Origin: Clostridia bacterium
GTDB lineage: Bacteria > Bacillota > Clostridia > Oscillospirales > RGIG8002
DNA length: 64,000 bases
NCBI GenBank assembly: GCA_017620395.1
Contig: JAFZQJ010000015.1
Coordinates: forward strand, 1-64,000
Reading direction: 5' to 3'
How positions within the stretch are numbered: position 1 is the stretch's first letter; every line of letters begins with the position of its first letter. The translations under genes and the position numbers were made by a program. Of this stretch, positions 40,947-50,462 are shown piece by piece. Under the pieces are notes generated by a model that made no database searches, had not been told where the DNA came from, and was given only the letters and a program-made list of their open reading frames with translations.

Positions 40947-43900
40947 TTATTCGTACAGCTCCTTGAGCTTGAGGAGGTGCTGATACTTCTTCGCGGCGTT
41001 TTCCTTCGCCTTGTTGAAGAGCTCTTCCGCTCTCTCGGGCGACGCCTGCATGAGGCGGGTGTATCTGGTCTCGTTCTTGATGAACTCGATGTAGTCCGCG
41101 GTCGGCTCCTTGCTGTCCAGCGTGAAGGGGTTCTTGCCCTCCGCCTTCAGCGCGGGGTTGAAGCGGAACATCTGCCAGTAACCGGCCTCGACGGCCTTCT
41201 TCATCTCGGACTGGCTGTTGGTCATGCCGCCCTTGACGCCGTGCATTTCGCAGGGCGAGTAGCCGATGATGAGGGACGGACCCGGATAGGCTTCCGCTTC
41301 CTGCAGCGCCTTAATGGTCTGGTTCATGTCGGCGCCCATCGCGATCTGCGCGACGTAGACGTAGCCGTAGGACATCGCGATCTGCGCGAGGTCCTTCTTG
41401 CCGATCGCCTTGCCGGCCGCGGCAAACTGCGCCACCTGACCGATCTGGCTGGCCTTGGAGGCCTGACCGCCGGTGTTGGAGTAGACTTCGGTATCGAAGA
41501 CCATGACGTTCACGTCTTCGCCGGAGGCGAGAACGTGGTCGAGGCCGCCGAAGCCGATGTCGTAAGCCCAGCCGTCGCCGCCGAAGATCCATACGGACTT
41601 CTTGGAGAGGTAATCCTTCTCGGCGAGGATCTTCCTGCCGAGCTCGCAGTCGCACTTCTCGAGCATTTCGACGAGCGCCTTCGCGGCGGCGTCGTTGGCC
41701 TTGCCGTCGTTGACGGTCTCGAGGTAGCGGTCGATGACCGCTTTCTTATCGGCGTCTTCGACCTTCTCGGCGAGCTCCTTGACGTAGCCGATGAGGCGCA
41801 GTCTGATGGTCTTCTGGCCGAGGTACATTCCGAGGCCGTGCTCGGCGTTGTCTTCGAAGAGGCTGTTCGCCCACGCCGGTCCCCTGCCGCTGTCGCGGTT
41901 GACGGTGTAAGGCGTGGCGGGCGCGGAGCCGCCCCAGATGGAGGAGCAGCCGGTCGCGTTGGAGATATACATTCTCTCACCGAAAAGCTGGGTGATGAGG
42001 CGCGCGTAGGAGGTTTCGGCGCAGCCGGCGCAGGAGCCGGAGAACTCAAGCAGCGGCTGATTGAACTGGCTGCCTTTGACGGTCGTGTCGGCGAAGGGGG
42101 TCTCCTTCTTCGTCACGTTCGCGACGGCGTAGTCGAACGCAGCCTGCTGTTCCTTCTGGCTCTCCTGCGGGACCATCTTAAGCGCTTTTTCCTTCGCGGG
42201 GCAGATGTTGACGCAGAGTCCGCAGCCCATGCAGTCGAGCGGGCTGACGCTCATGGTGAAGACGTAGTCCTCGCAGCCCTTGCCCTTCATCTGCGCGGTC
42301 TTCGTGGAGGCGGGAGCCGCGGCGGCTTCCTCCTTGCTCATCGCGAAGGGGCGGATGGTGGCGTGCGGACAGACGTAGGCGCACTGGTTGCACTGCAGGC
42401 AGTTCTCGGGGATCCACTCGGGGACGTCCACCGCAACGCCGCGCTTCTCGTAAGCGGCGGCTCCCTGCGGGAAGGTGCCGTCGACGTGAGGCACGAACTT
42501 GGATACCGGCAGGCTGTCGCCGTTCATCTTGGAGACCGGAACGACGATGTCCTTGACGAACTTGACCAGCTCGGGGCGCTTGCCTTCGATGGCGACTTCC
42601 TGCGGCTTGACCTCGATGGTCTTCCAGCTCTCGGGAACGTCGACCTTGACGATGGCGTCGACGCCGGCGTCGATGGCCTTATAGTTCATTTCGACGACCG
42701 CTTCGCCCTTCTTCATATAGGACTTCTTGGCCGCTTCCTTCATGAAGGTGACCGCCTCGTCGATGGGCATGATGTTCGCGAGCGCGAAGAACGCGGACTG
42801 CAGGATCGTGTTGGTGCGCTTGCCCATACCGATCTCTCTCGCCTTGTCGATGGCGTTGACGGTGTAGAAGTGGATGCCGTTCTCGGCGATGTAGCGCTTC
42901 GCCTCGGCGGGCAGATGCGTTTCGATCTCTTCGGGAGTCCACTGGCAGTTCAGCAGGAAGATTCCGCCGGGCTTGACGTCGTTGACGATCTTGTAGCCCT
43001 TGATCATGTAGGACGGGTTGTGGCAGGCGACGAAGTTCGCCTTAGTGATGTAGTAAGGAGACTTGATGGGGCTGTCGCCGAAACGCAGGTGCGAGATCGT
43101 GACGCCGCCGGTCTTCTTGGAGTCGTACTGGAAGTACGCCTGGATGTATTTATCGGTGTGGTCGCCGATGATCTTGATGGAGTTCTTGTTCGCGCCGACG
43201 GTGCCGTCGCCGCCGAGGCCCCAGAACTTGCAGGAGATAGTGCCGGGCGCGGCGGTGTCGGGCGCAGGCTTCTCCTCGAGGGAGAGGCCGGTCACGTCGT
43301 CGACGATGCCGACGGTGAAGCTGTGCTTCGGCTTGTCGGCCTTGAGGTTCTCATATACAGCGAAGACGCTGGACGGAGGAGTATCCTTCGAGCCGAGGCC
43401 GTAGCGGCCGCCGACGACCTTGCCGGTGTAGCCGTTCATGTTAAGCGCGGCTACGACGTCGAGGTAAAGCGGCTCGCCGAGGGAGCCGGGCTCCTTCGTG
43501 CGGTCCATGACGGCGATCGCCTTGACGGTCTTCGGGATGGCGGCGAAGAACTTGTCCGCGACGAAGGGTCTGTAAAGGCGGACCTTCACGAGGCCAACCT
43601 TCTCGCCCTGCGCGAGCATATAGTCGATGACTTCTTCGGCGACGTCGCAGAAGGAGCCCATCGCGACGATGACTCTCTCCGCGTCCGGAGCGCCGTAGTA
43701 GTTGAAGAGCTTATAGTCGGTGCCGATCTTGGCGTTGACCTTGTTCATATACTCCTCGACGACGGCGGGGAGCTCCTGATAATACTTGTTGCACGCCTCT
43801 CTGTGCTGGAAGAAGATGTCGCCGTTTTCGGCGGAGCCGCGGAGCACGGGGTGCTCGGGGTTGATAGAGCGGGCGCGGAACTCCGCAATCGCATCCTTAT

Positions 43901-44486
43901 CAATCATCTCTTCGAGGTCGGCGTAATCCCAGACTTCGATCTTCTGGATCTCGTGGGAGGTGCGGAAACCGTCAAAGAAGTTGATGAACGGCACTCTGCC
44001 CTTGATGGTGGAAAGGTGCGCAACGGCGCCGAGGTCCATGACCTCCTGCGGGTTGCTCTCGGCGAGCATCGCGTAGCCGGTCTGGCGGCAGGCGTAGATG
44101 TCGGAGTGGTCGCCGAAGATGTTCAGCGCGTGAGAAGCGACGCAGCGCGCGGAAACGTGGATAACGTTCGGCAGCAGCTCGCCCGCGATCTTATACATAT
44201 TCGGGATCATGAGCAGAAGTCCCTGCGAAGCGGTGTAGGTCGTGGTGAGCGCGCCCGCCGCGAGGCTTCCGTGAACCGTACCGGCGGCGCCGGCTTCGGA
44301 CTGCATCTCCATAACCTTGACCTTGTCGCCGAAGATGTTCTTCAGCCCGCCGGCCGACCAGGAATCAGTCAGCTCCGCCATAACGCTCGAGGGCGTTATC
44401 GGGTAGATCGCGGCTACTTCCGTGAACGCGTAACTGACGTGCGCGGCCGCGGTGTTGCCGTCCATGGATTTTCTTTGTCTTGCCAT
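40947..44486 (-). CDS. nifJ: Pyruvate:ferredoxin (flavodoxin) oxidoreductase
   Basis: Single-chain homodimeric enzyme converting pyruvate and CoA to acetyl-CoA, CO2 and reduced ferredoxin; 1,179 residues, full length. The pyruvate-binding domain contains YPITPSSVMAELTDSW and the CoA-site segment ASQGLLLMIPNMYKIAGE. A ferredoxin-like domain has two clusters, CLQCNQCAYVCPHA (from Cys696) and CMGCGLCVNICP. The distal cluster includes CAGCAETSYARL, and the thiamine-binding part has GGDGWAYDIGFGGLDHVL and YSNTGGQASKA. It marks a strictly anaerobic fermentative metabolism. It is a single-gene unit with its own promoter, over which an inverted repeat lies (44517-44565). Confidence 0.98.
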   Translation of the reverse strand: MARQRKSMDGNTAAAHVSYAFTEVAAIYPITPSSVMAELTDSWSAGGLKNIFGDKVKVMEMQSEAGAAGTVHGSLAAGALTTTYTASQGLLLMIPNMYKIAGELLPNVIHVSARCVASHALNIFGDHSDIYACRQTGYAMLAESNPQEVMDLGAVAHLSTIKGRVPFINFFDGFRTSHEIQKIEVWDYADLEEMIDKDAIAEFRARSINPEHPVLRGSAENGDIFFQHREACNKYYQELPAVVEEYMNKVNAKIGTDYKLFNYYGAPDAERVIVAMGSFCDVAEEVIDYMLAQGEKVGLVKVRLYRPFVADKFFAAIPKTVKAIAVMDRTKEPGSLGEPLYLDVVAALNMNGYTGKVVGGRYGLGSKDTPPSSVFAVYENLKADKPKHSFTVGIVDDVTGLSLEEKPAPDTAAPGTISCKFWGLGGDGTVGANKNSIKIIGDHTDKYIQAYFQYDSKKTGGVTISHLRFGDSPIKSPYYITKANFVACHNPSYMIKGYKIVNDVKPGGIFLLNCQWTPEEIETHLPAEAKRYIAENGIHFYTVNAIDKAREIGMGKRTNTILQSAFFALANIMPIDEAVTFMKEAAKKSYMKKGEAVVEMNYKAIDAGVDAIVKVDVPESWKTIEVKPQEVAIEGKRPELVKFVKDIVVPVSKMNGDSLPVSKFVPHVDGTFPQGAAAYEKRGVAVDVPEWIPENCLQCNQCAYVCPHATIRPFAMSKEEAAAAPASTKTAQMKGKGCEDYVFTMSVSPLDCMGCGLCVNICPAKEKALKMVPQESQKEQQAAFDYAVANVTKKETPFADTTVKGSQFNQPLLEFSGSCAGCAETSYARLITQLFGERMYISNATGCSSIWGGSAPATPYTVNRDSGRGPAWANSLFEDNAEHGLGMYLGQKTIRLRLIGYVKELAEKVEDADKKAVIDRYLETVNDGKANDAAAKALVEMLEKCDCELGRKILAEKDYLSKKSVWIFGGDGWAYDIGFGGLDHVLASGEDVNVMVFDTEVYSNTGGQASKASQIGQVAQFAAAGKAIGKKDLAQIAMSYGYVYVAQIAMGADMNQTIKALQEAEAYPGPSLIIGYSPCEMHGVKGGMTNSQSEMKKAVEAGYWQMFRFNPALKAEGKNPFTLDSKEPTADYIEFIKNETRYTRLMQASPERAEELFNKAKENAAKKYQHLLKLKELYE

Positions 44487-44516
44487 TTTTCTTCCTCCGT
44501 TTTTGATTAAAGTAGT

Positions 44517-44565
44517 GTGCTAAACATACAAAAAGTATTTTAGCACTCTTTCTTCTCCGTGTAAA
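44517..44565 (-). promoter_or_regulatory. nifJ promoter overlapped by an inverted repeat
   Basis: On the minus strand TTTACA (44560-44565), 17 bases and TAAAAT (44537-44542) form the promoter, with TG one base before the -10. An inverted repeat, GTGCTAAAATAC against GTGCTAAACATAC (44517-44546), covers the -10 box and the transcription start. It has one unpaired base. Such placement suggests repression or a leader hairpin; I cannot assign a regulator. Confidence 0.7.
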
Positions 44566-44643
44566 TGCTTTTTGTAAAAAATCCGGGAAAATATTTTCCT
44601 GTTAAAAAGTCGCGGCGTTTTTTGTGTTTTTTACACAAAAGTA

Positions 44644-44672
44644 TTTACTTTTTTTAGTCCCCGTGATATTAT
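44644..44672 (+). promoter_or_regulatory. Promoter of the 1,104-residue dockerin protein
   Basis: TTTACT (44644-44649), 17 bases, TATTAT (44667-44672). Its upstream side carries two AT-rich inverted repeats, TTTTGTGT-N5-ACACAAAA (44620-44640) and AAAAGTA-TT-TACTTTT (44637-44652), the latter over the -35 box. Confidence 0.6.
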
Positions 44673-44678
44673 TTGTAT

Positions 44679-44966
44679 AGATATCAAGTTCTGAAAGGAG
44701 TGTGAATCGCAGCGCGGGCGTACTGACGCCGTTCGCTGTTGAACAGAGGCGCCCACACAGACCCGCCGTGCGTCAAAGCGTGCGGCCGCCGCGGCTTTGC
44801 CGGAGTCTGGGGTATCCCGCCGCCTTTCGCGACAGGCGTGCGTGCGGACCGTCGCTGTTATCGCCGTTGCCCCGTTCGGAAACGGGGACCGGCCAATCCG
44901 ACGGGAGCTTCCCGCCGGGATTCTCACTTGCGCATTTTATTATCCAAAAGAAAGGAAGGCAGTTTT
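44679..44966 (+). ncRNA. Long GC-rich structured 5' leader, type unknown
   Basis: About 288 bases separate the predicted transcription start from the start codon at 44967. The segment is far richer in G and C than the promoter and shows several potential hairpins: GGGCG/CGCCC (44716-44754) enclosing GTTC-GCTGTT-GAAC, CGCCT/AGGCG (44821-44838), CCCCGTT-CGGA-AACGGGG (44870-44887), and AATCC/GGATT with an inner CGGGA/TCCCG (44895-44922). One frame stays open through it, but its translation resembles no protein and lacks a spaced ribosome site. A riboswitch or other cis-acting RNA is a reasonable guess; I do not recognise the class. Confidence 0.45.
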
Positions 44967-47900
44967 ATGTTTAAGAAAACACTCGCAACGATCCTCTCGC
45001 TGGTGTTCGCGTTTTCGGCGTTCGGCGTCGCGACGCTGTTCGGCGGAGTGATCACCGCAGGCGCGGTGTATTATGACTATTACAATTACATCAAGCTCCC
45101 CGGCTGGAGCGAGTTCACCTCGCAGGATCTGACCGAGATCTACAATCCCGGGCTGTCGCTCTCACAGGGCGACGTGCCCTCCTACGCTCCGGCGAACGTC
45201 GATAAGGTAACGAAAATCGACGTCATCAACAGCAAGCCCGGCGATTATCCCGGTCACATAACGATCGGTTCCTTCGTCACGCTCAACATCGGCGAGATAA
45301 ACCCCGACAACAACCCCATCAACCTCCAGTGGTGCGCGAAAAAGGCTCCTTCAAGCGGCGCTACTTTCGCCGGAGGACGCGATTTCTCCGACGATACCGG
45401 CTTCTGCTTCTGGGTCGCCCACAACGGCGAGGGAGAATGGATCGGCAATGTCAAGATCAATCTGTTCTGCCTGCCGTACGCCGGCCCGACCTCTTATTAC
45501 ACCGGCGACGACCCGGATATGGAGGACGCGATGAACGGCTTCTGCTTCGAAGCGAGCAAAACTCCCGACGCGGACGGCTACCTCTACTTCGATTTCAAAA
45601 CCGACTTCGAGCAGATCGACTGGTTCTGGAAGCATGACGACGGAAAGAACTACTCCGTTTTCAGCGGCAACGGCAAGCGTCCGCTCCCCTATAATGCGCT
45701 TCCCCACATAAACGCGATTTCCATCACCATCGGCTCCGCTTCCGACGGCGACGTTTATTACATTGGCGACTTCTGCGCCTACAGAGACTCCCGCATTCAT
45801 CCGGACGAGCTCGCCGAAGCGATCGACGCTTTTGACGCGCTCGATCCCGAGGCTTACACCGAGGAAAGCTACGCCGACGCGACCGAGGTCTATCTCCGCG
45901 CTTATGAAATGCTTCTCGACGAGAACCTTCAGACCGCCTACACGCAGCGCGAGGTCGACGCGATGGCGCGCGAGCTTTTCGACGCGATAAACACGATGCT
46001 GCCGATGTTCCCCGGCAGAGCCCCCGTAGAACTCAACGGCTTCGGCGTCTGGACCGACGAAGACCTCGAGGCGATATCCGACGGCGGCGTCTCGCTCGAT
46101 CCCGTCGTGTTCGCCGAGGAAGGCGTCGGCCCCGATGATTACACTCTCGAAATAATAGCGAACGGCGACAGCACTTACGCCGAACCCTACTACGGCTGGA
46201 GCTGCTTTAAGAGCACCGTCGAAGAGGACGGCGAGGAAGTTGCGGTCAAGAACCCCTTCGGCGCCGACCTGAGCGACACCAACGGCATCCGCTTCTGGCT
46301 GAAGAATCCGGACGAGCTCGTTCCCTCATCGATGCAGATTATCGTCGGTACCGCCGGCGAAGCCGAATTCGCGGTCGAGGACTGGGGCATATCCCGTCCG
46401 ATGGAAGCGGGACGGAGCGGATACGTTTCCGCGTCCTGGAGCAGCTTCTACGAAACCACCGACACCGGCTCCGAGATCTTCGATTACCTCGACAGGCTCG
46501 ACTATTTCGGCATTCAGTTCGAGGATCTGCGTCAGGTGTTCTACTTTGTTTCCGACCTGCACGCCTTCAACTGGAGCCTGCAGAACGCCGATATGAACGA
46601 GCTGATTTCCGTCTTCAACAAGACGCGCGCGTACGTCGATACCCTCAACGAGGCCGACTATACTCCGCGCTCCTGGGAAAAGCTTCAGATCGCCCTCAGC
46701 AACGCCGAGGCGCTGTTTGACCGCTACGGCGTAACGCAGGACGAAGTCGACGCCGCGGTCGAAGAGATCAATTACAGAGTAAACAAGCTCTTCCTGATCG
46801 GCCCCGGCGCTACTCTCGATGAACTCAACTATCTCTACTCGCTGATCAGCTGCGCAAAGAACTACTGGCGCGGCAACTACGTCGCAACGTCGTATAACGC
46901 CCTTAAGTCCGTTATTGACGTCGCCGAAGAAGCAGTCGAGGACAACATCACCTCCGAAGACTGTCAGCGCATCTGCGCCGACCTTGAAAACGCCATTGCC
47001 GGACTTATTCCGATTACCCACAGCGGAGCTATCGAAAAAGGCTTCTTCAGTTTTGAAGACTACTCCGGCCGCGATCTTTCCAAAGCGAGCGGCGACCGTA
47101 CTCCGAACGTCAGATACACCCTCGTGAAGAAAAAGGACGCTCCGATCCTTCCCGAAGGCTACGATCAGGCGCTGCTGATGGAGTCCCTTGTGGATATGTC
47201 CTCCGGCGAGGGCGACGAGCACGGTGTGCTCCAGTTCAAGTCCATGTACCGCAACGGCGCCGGCAGCCCGATATTCATCGAGCCCTACAGCGGCGATAAG
47301 CTCGTCGGGGATCTGACCGGTTCGGACGGCTTCCTCGTCTGGGTAGGCGTCAACGACGTCAGCCTTGTCTCCGGCGGCACATTCCGCGTCGGTATGTCCT
47401 GCTGCGACATAAACCCGCTGTTCGAAATGCACGCGATAGATATCCCGCTCCCGCCCACCGGCAGCGGCTGGATCTACATCCCGTGGAACTACTTCGACCA
47501 CTATGACGACTGGACCCACGGCGAACCGATACGCCTCCACGAGATCCGCTTCTACATCTTCCGCTTCGACGGACAGATCAAGCAGGGGCTCCAGGTCTAC
47601 ATCACCGGTATGCAGGCGTACACCGGGACCGCGCGTACGACCAACGTTCAGCCCGCCTTCTCCAACCTCGTCAACGGCCAGACCGTCGACGTCTCCGAGG
47701 GAGACTTCGTGCCGATGTGGAACCTCGGCAACGCGATGCTCGACGGCAAGTATTTCACCTACGGCGACGGCATATCGGAAAACGGCGAGCACACCATCAA
47801 GCTGATCAACGGCGACAAGGTCACCGAGGTCAACTTCACCGTAACCGGCGGCGAAACGGTTTATGAAAGACCGATCGTTTACGGCGTAGCCAACGGCGGC

Positions 47901-48281
47901 GAATATGACGCAGCCGTCACGCTGACCTGGAACGTCGGCACGGCAACGCTCAACGGCGAACCGATCGAGCAGAGTACCGTAGTCAGCGCGCCCGGTGAAT
48001 ACACAGTCACGGTCGTCAACGGCGATAAGGAAACGACCGTCTCCTTCACCATCAAAGGCGAAACGCCTCCCGCGGTCAAGAAGGGCGATATGGACAAGGA
48101 CGGCGAGATCACCGTCAACGACGCGCTGAAGGCGCTGCGTATCGCCGCGAAACTGGCTGCGGCGTCCGATGAGGATATGCTGATCGGCGACACCGACGGC
48201 GACGGCGATATCACCGTCAACGACGCGCTGAAGATCCTCCGTGTCGCCGCGAAACTCGCGGACGAAAGCAGCCTCGGATGA
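44967..48281 (+). CDS. Large secreted modular protein with C-terminal dockerin
   Basis: A 1,104-residue exported protein without a catalytic domain I recognise. The signal peptide is residues 1-33, ending GVITAGA. Three beta-sandwich, carbohydrate-binding-like regions follow (roughly 36-275, 355-540 and 685-890), separated by helical FIVAR-like spacers such as LNEADYTPRSWEKLQIALSN and TQREVDAMARELFDAINTM. Two Ig-like repeats of about 70 residues precede a dockerin (1040-1100) with two calcium loops, GDMDKDGEITVNDAL and GDTDGDGDITVNDAL. It probably binds polysaccharide and attaches to a cohesin partner not present in the window. AAAGGAAGG precedes the ATG; the frame continues upstream through the leader, but the signal peptide fixes the start. 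Confidence 0.88.
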   Translation: MFKKTLATILSLVFAFSAFGVATLFGGVITAGAVYYDYYNYIKLPGWSEFTSQDLTEIYNPGLSLSQGDVPSYAPANVDKVTKIDVINSKPGDYPGHITIGSFVTLNIGEINPDNNPINLQWCAKKAPSSGATFAGGRDFSDDTGFCFWVAHNGEGEWIGNVKINLFCLPYAGPTSYYTGDDPDMEDAMNGFCFEASKTPDADGYLYFDFKTDFEQIDWFWKHDDGKNYSVFSGNGKRPLPYNALPHINAISITIGSASDGDVYYIGDFCAYRDSRIHPDELAEAIDAFDALDPEAYTEESYADATEVYLRAYEMLLDENLQTAYTQREVDAMARELFDAINTMLPMFPGRAPVELNGFGVWTDEDLEAISDGGVSLDPVVFAEEGVGPDDYTLEIIANGDSTYAEPYYGWSCFKSTVEEDGEEVAVKNPFGADLSDTNGIRFWLKNPDELVPSSMQIIVGTAGEAEFAVEDWGISRPMEAGRSGYVSASWSSFYETTDTGSEIFDYLDRLDYFGIQFEDLRQVFYFVSDLHAFNWSLQNADMNELISVFNKTRAYVDTLNEADYTPRSWEKLQIALSNAEALFDRYGVTQDEVDAAVEEINYRVNKLFLIGPGATLDELNYLYSLISCAKNYWRGNYVATSYNALKSVIDVAEEAVEDNITSEDCQRICADLENAIAGLIPITHSGAIEKGFFSFEDYSGRDLSKASGDRTPNVRYTLVKKKDAPILPEGYDQALLMESLVDMSSGEGDEHGVLQFKSMYRNGAGSPIFIEPYSGDKLVGDLTGSDGFLVWVGVNDVSLVSGGTFRVGMSCCDINPLFEMHAIDIPLPPTGSGWIYIPWNYFDHYDDWTHGEPIRLHEIRFYIFRFDGQIKQGLQVYITGMQAYTGTARTTNVQPAFSNLVNGQTVDVSEGDFVPMWNLGNAMLDGKYFTYGDGISENGEHTIKLINGDKVTEVNFTVTGGETVYERPIVYGVANGGEYDAAVTLTWNVGTATLNGEPIEQSTVVSAPGEYTVTVVNGDKETTVSFTIKGETPPAVKKGDMDKDGEITVNDALKALRIAAKLAAASDEDMLIGDTDGDGDITVNDALKILRVAAKLADESSLG

Positions 48282-48307
48282 GACTGTCCGCCGAATAATT
48301 ATTAACA

Positions 48308-48346
48308 AATGATCCGCGCTTCCGATCGGAAACGCGGATCATTTTT
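48308..48346 (+). terminator. Terminator of the large dockerin protein gene
   Basis: AATGATCCGCG (48308 onward) pairs with CGCGGATCATT (to 48343), with TTCC/GGAA as an inner stem, followed by TTT. Confidence 0.88.
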
Positions 48347-48394
48347 AACCGTTATACGCGCTTATTCAACAAGCGCCGCTGCTTAACCCTCCGG

Positions 48395-49408
48395 TCAGTC
48401 TTCGGGATAACCGTCCGGGTTGTTTTTCTGCCAGTTCCACGCGTCGCGGCACATATCGACGAGGTCCTTTTCCGCGTGCCAGCCGAGTTCCTTTTCAGCG
48501 AGCGCGGGGTCGGCGTAACACTCTGCGATGTCGCCGGGACGGCGTTCAACTATGTCGTACGGAATCTCGAGACCGTTCGCCTTCTCGAAAGCCTTTACCG
48601 CGTCGAGAACGCTGTATCCCCTTCCGGTACCGAGGTTGTAGGTATAAATGCCGTTTGCGGAAAGCTTTTTCAGCGCCGCGATGTGTCCCTTGGCGAGATC
48701 GACGACGTGGATGTAATCGCGAACGCCCGTGCCGTCCGGAGTCGGGTAGTCGTTTCCGAAAACGCGCAGGCGCTTCAGCTTGCCGGCCGCGACCTGCGAG
48801 ATGTACGGCATAAGGTTATTCGGTATGCCGGCGGGGTCTTCGCCTATCCTGCCGCTTTCGTGCGCTCCGACCGGGTTGAAGTAACGCAGCAGCACGATGC
48901 TCCAGCTGTCGTCCGAACGGTAAAGATCGCGGAGGATATCCTCTATCATCAGCTTCGTTCTTCCGTAGGGGTTGGTGACGGAAAGCGGAAAATCCTCCGT
49001 TATCGGCACCGACGCGGGATCGCCGTACACCGTCGCGGAGGACGAGAAAACAAGGCGCTTCGCGTCGTATTTGCGCATCATCTCAAGCAGGTTTATCGTG
49101 CCGACGATGTTGTTGTGGTAGTACTCAAGCGGCTTGGCGACGGACTCGCCCACCGCCTTCAGGCCGGCGAAGTGGATAACGCCTTCCGGGCGCTCGTCGG
49201 CAAAGACTTTCTCAAGCGCTTCGCGGTCGAGCAGGTCGACTTTGCGGAAGGAGAAATCCCTTCCCGTTATCTCTTTTACGCGCTCCAGCGCCGCAGACTT
49301 CGAGTTGGCGAGGTTGTCGACGACTACGACGTCGTGACCGGCGTTAAGTAGTTCAACACAGGTGTGACTGCCTATGTAGCCGGCGCCGCCGGTGATGAGA
49401 AGCTTCAT
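48395..49408 (-). CDS. galE: UDP-glucose 4-epimerase
   Basis: Interconverts UDP-glucose and UDP-galactose for galactose use and cell-surface glycan synthesis; 337 residues. The NAD-binding start [20 protein letters not shown], the catalytic SSSATVYGD with [14 protein letters not shown] (Tyr-x3-Lys), the [19 protein letters not shown] segment and [20 protein letters not shown] are all typical. It is followed 22 bases upstream on the same strand by the OGG1-type glycosylase gene, with which it may be co-transcribed. No other Leloir gene is nearby. Confidence 0.97.
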   Translation of the reverse strand: MKLLITGGAGYIGSHTCVELLNAGHDVVVVDNLANSKSAALERVKEITGRDFSFRKVDLLDREALEKVFADERPEGVIHFAGLKAVGESVAKPLEYYHNNIVGTINLLEMMRKYDAKRLVFSSSATVYGDPASVPITEDFPLSVTNPYGRTKLMIEDILRDLYRSDDSWSIVLLRYFNPVGAHESGRIGEDPAGIPNNLMPYISQVAAGKLKRLRVFGNDYPTPDGTGVRDYIHVVDLAKGHIAALKKLSANGIYTYNLGTGRGYSVLDAVKAFEKANGLEIPYDIVERRPGDIAECYADPALAEKELGWHAEKDLVDMCRDAWNWQKNNPDGYPED

Positions 49409-49432
49409 ACAAACGCATCCTTTCGATGTTTA

Positions 49433-50278
49433 TTATTTGCCGAATCTATCGAGATATTTCTCCTGCCTTGCGAGAACGAAAAGGTACTGCTGCGCGACTC
49501 CCGCGTAGCCGCCGAAATGCCCGCGAACGTCGATCGAACCGTCGTACAGCACGCGCACGACACGCTTCATCCAGACGTCCATCGGGAAGGAGTCGAGACG
49601 CCCGAGTCCGTATAGCATAACGCAGGCGGCGACTTTATCGCCGACGCCGGTAACGCCCTTCAGCGCGAGCATACACGTTTCCTCGTCCGCGGCCGCCGCG
49701 GCGGAGAGGTCAAGCTCGCCGGACGCGACCTTCCGCGCCGCTTCGATTATGTAGCGCGCGCGGTATCCGCAGCGCAGCGGCGCGAGGTCTTCCTCGCTCA
49801 GTGAGGCGAGCTTTTCAGCCGACGGGAACGAGCTTATACCGTCGCCGAGCGGCGTGCCGAAGCAGCCGCAGAGCGTTTCTACTATGTTTTTTATGCGCGG
49901 GACATTGTTGTTCTGCGAAATAATGAACGAGATGAGCGCCTCGAATGGCTCCTGCTTCAGTATGCGGAGGCCGCGGCAGGTGTTCATCGCCTCCGCGACA
50001 TAGGGATCGGCGGAGATAACGCGTTCGATCTCCGCGTAGTCGCGGTCGAGGTCAAAGTATGACGTTACCGCGGCGGCAAGCAGGCCGGTATCGCAGTCTG
50101 CCGAAAAAAACAGTCCGCCGGCGCGTTCGGCAACGGTTATCAGCTTGTCTCCGACCGCGGCGCGGAACCCGTCTCCGTAAGGACGCCAGCGGAACGCCTG
50201 CCCGCAATCCAGCGTCAACGGAAGGTTGATCCCGCACGAGCCGCAGTATATTCCGTTGTTTTCTTTTCGGAACTCCAT
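49433..50278 (-). CDS. OGG1-type 8-oxoguanine DNA glycosylase/lyase
   Basis: Base-excision repair enzyme removing oxidised guanine; 281 residues. The N-domain has LPLTLDCGQAFRW, the typical OGG1 substrate-pocket strand. The HhH-GPD fold follows with FEALISFIISQNNNVPRIKN, then the hairpin GVTGVGDKVAACVMLYGLGR, holding the catalytic Lys, and the conserved Asp in SFPMDVWMKRV. This combination indicates the bifunctional OGG form found in Clostridia instead of AlkA. It precedes galE with a 24-base gap. Confidence 0.93.
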   Translation of the reverse strand: MEFRKENNGIYCGSCGINLPLTLDCGQAFRWRPYGDGFRAAVGDKLITVAERAGGLFFSADCDTGLLAAAVTSYFDLDRDYAEIERVISADPYVAEAMNTCRGLRILKQEPFEALISFIISQNNNVPRIKNIVETLCGCFGTPLGDGISSFPSAEKLASLSEEDLAPLRCGYRARYIIEAARKVASGELDLSAAAAADEETCMLALKGVTGVGDKVAACVMLYGLGRLDSFPMDVWMKRVVRVLYDGSIDVRGHFGGYAGVAQQYLFVLARQEKYLDRFGK

Positions 50279-50386
50279 CTTCTCGCCCCAACGTCCGTTA
50301 TATCTGCTGTTATTTTATCATAAAAAGCTGCTCCGTTCAATACGTCTTTTGAAAAAATATTTCCCCCGGATTTTTTTCGTTTACAC

Positions 50387-50415
50387 TTGATATCACAAAA
50401 CGTATCTGATATAAT
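50387..50415 (+). promoter_or_regulatory. Promoter of the lipoprotein and two-component operon
   Basis: TTGATA (50387-50392), 17 bases, TATAAT (50410-50415), about 48 bases before the lipoprotein start. The tract upstream is T-rich, an UP-element-like feature. Confidence 0.82.
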
Positions 50416-50462
50416 GCAATATGTATAGGTAGGATTATGCCCTGCCGGATTCGGAGATAGGT

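Noticed and set aside
40977-44510. A 1,177-codon open frame on the plus strand opposite nifJ
   Set aside because: It mirrors the real gene codon for codon; the strong G/C bias at third positions removes stops from the opposite strand. No ribosome site, no domain and an abnormal Arg/Asp/Val composition.
44739-44966. N-terminal extension of the 1,104-residue dockerin protein
   Set aside because: The signal peptide begins exactly at the ATG at 44967 with AAAGGAAGG before it; an export signal must be at the true N-terminus.
44679-44966. Calling the leader a c-di-AMP (ydaO) riboswitch
   Set aside because: Only short pieces match; the order and spacing of the conserved blocks and the CCGTCAGCTAAC-like core are not met.
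44702-44974. A 90-codon frame from GTG inside the leader at 44679-44966
   Set aside because: AAAGGAG ends one base before the GTG, too close for initiation, and the Pro/Arg-rich translation resembles no protein; a structured RNA fits better.
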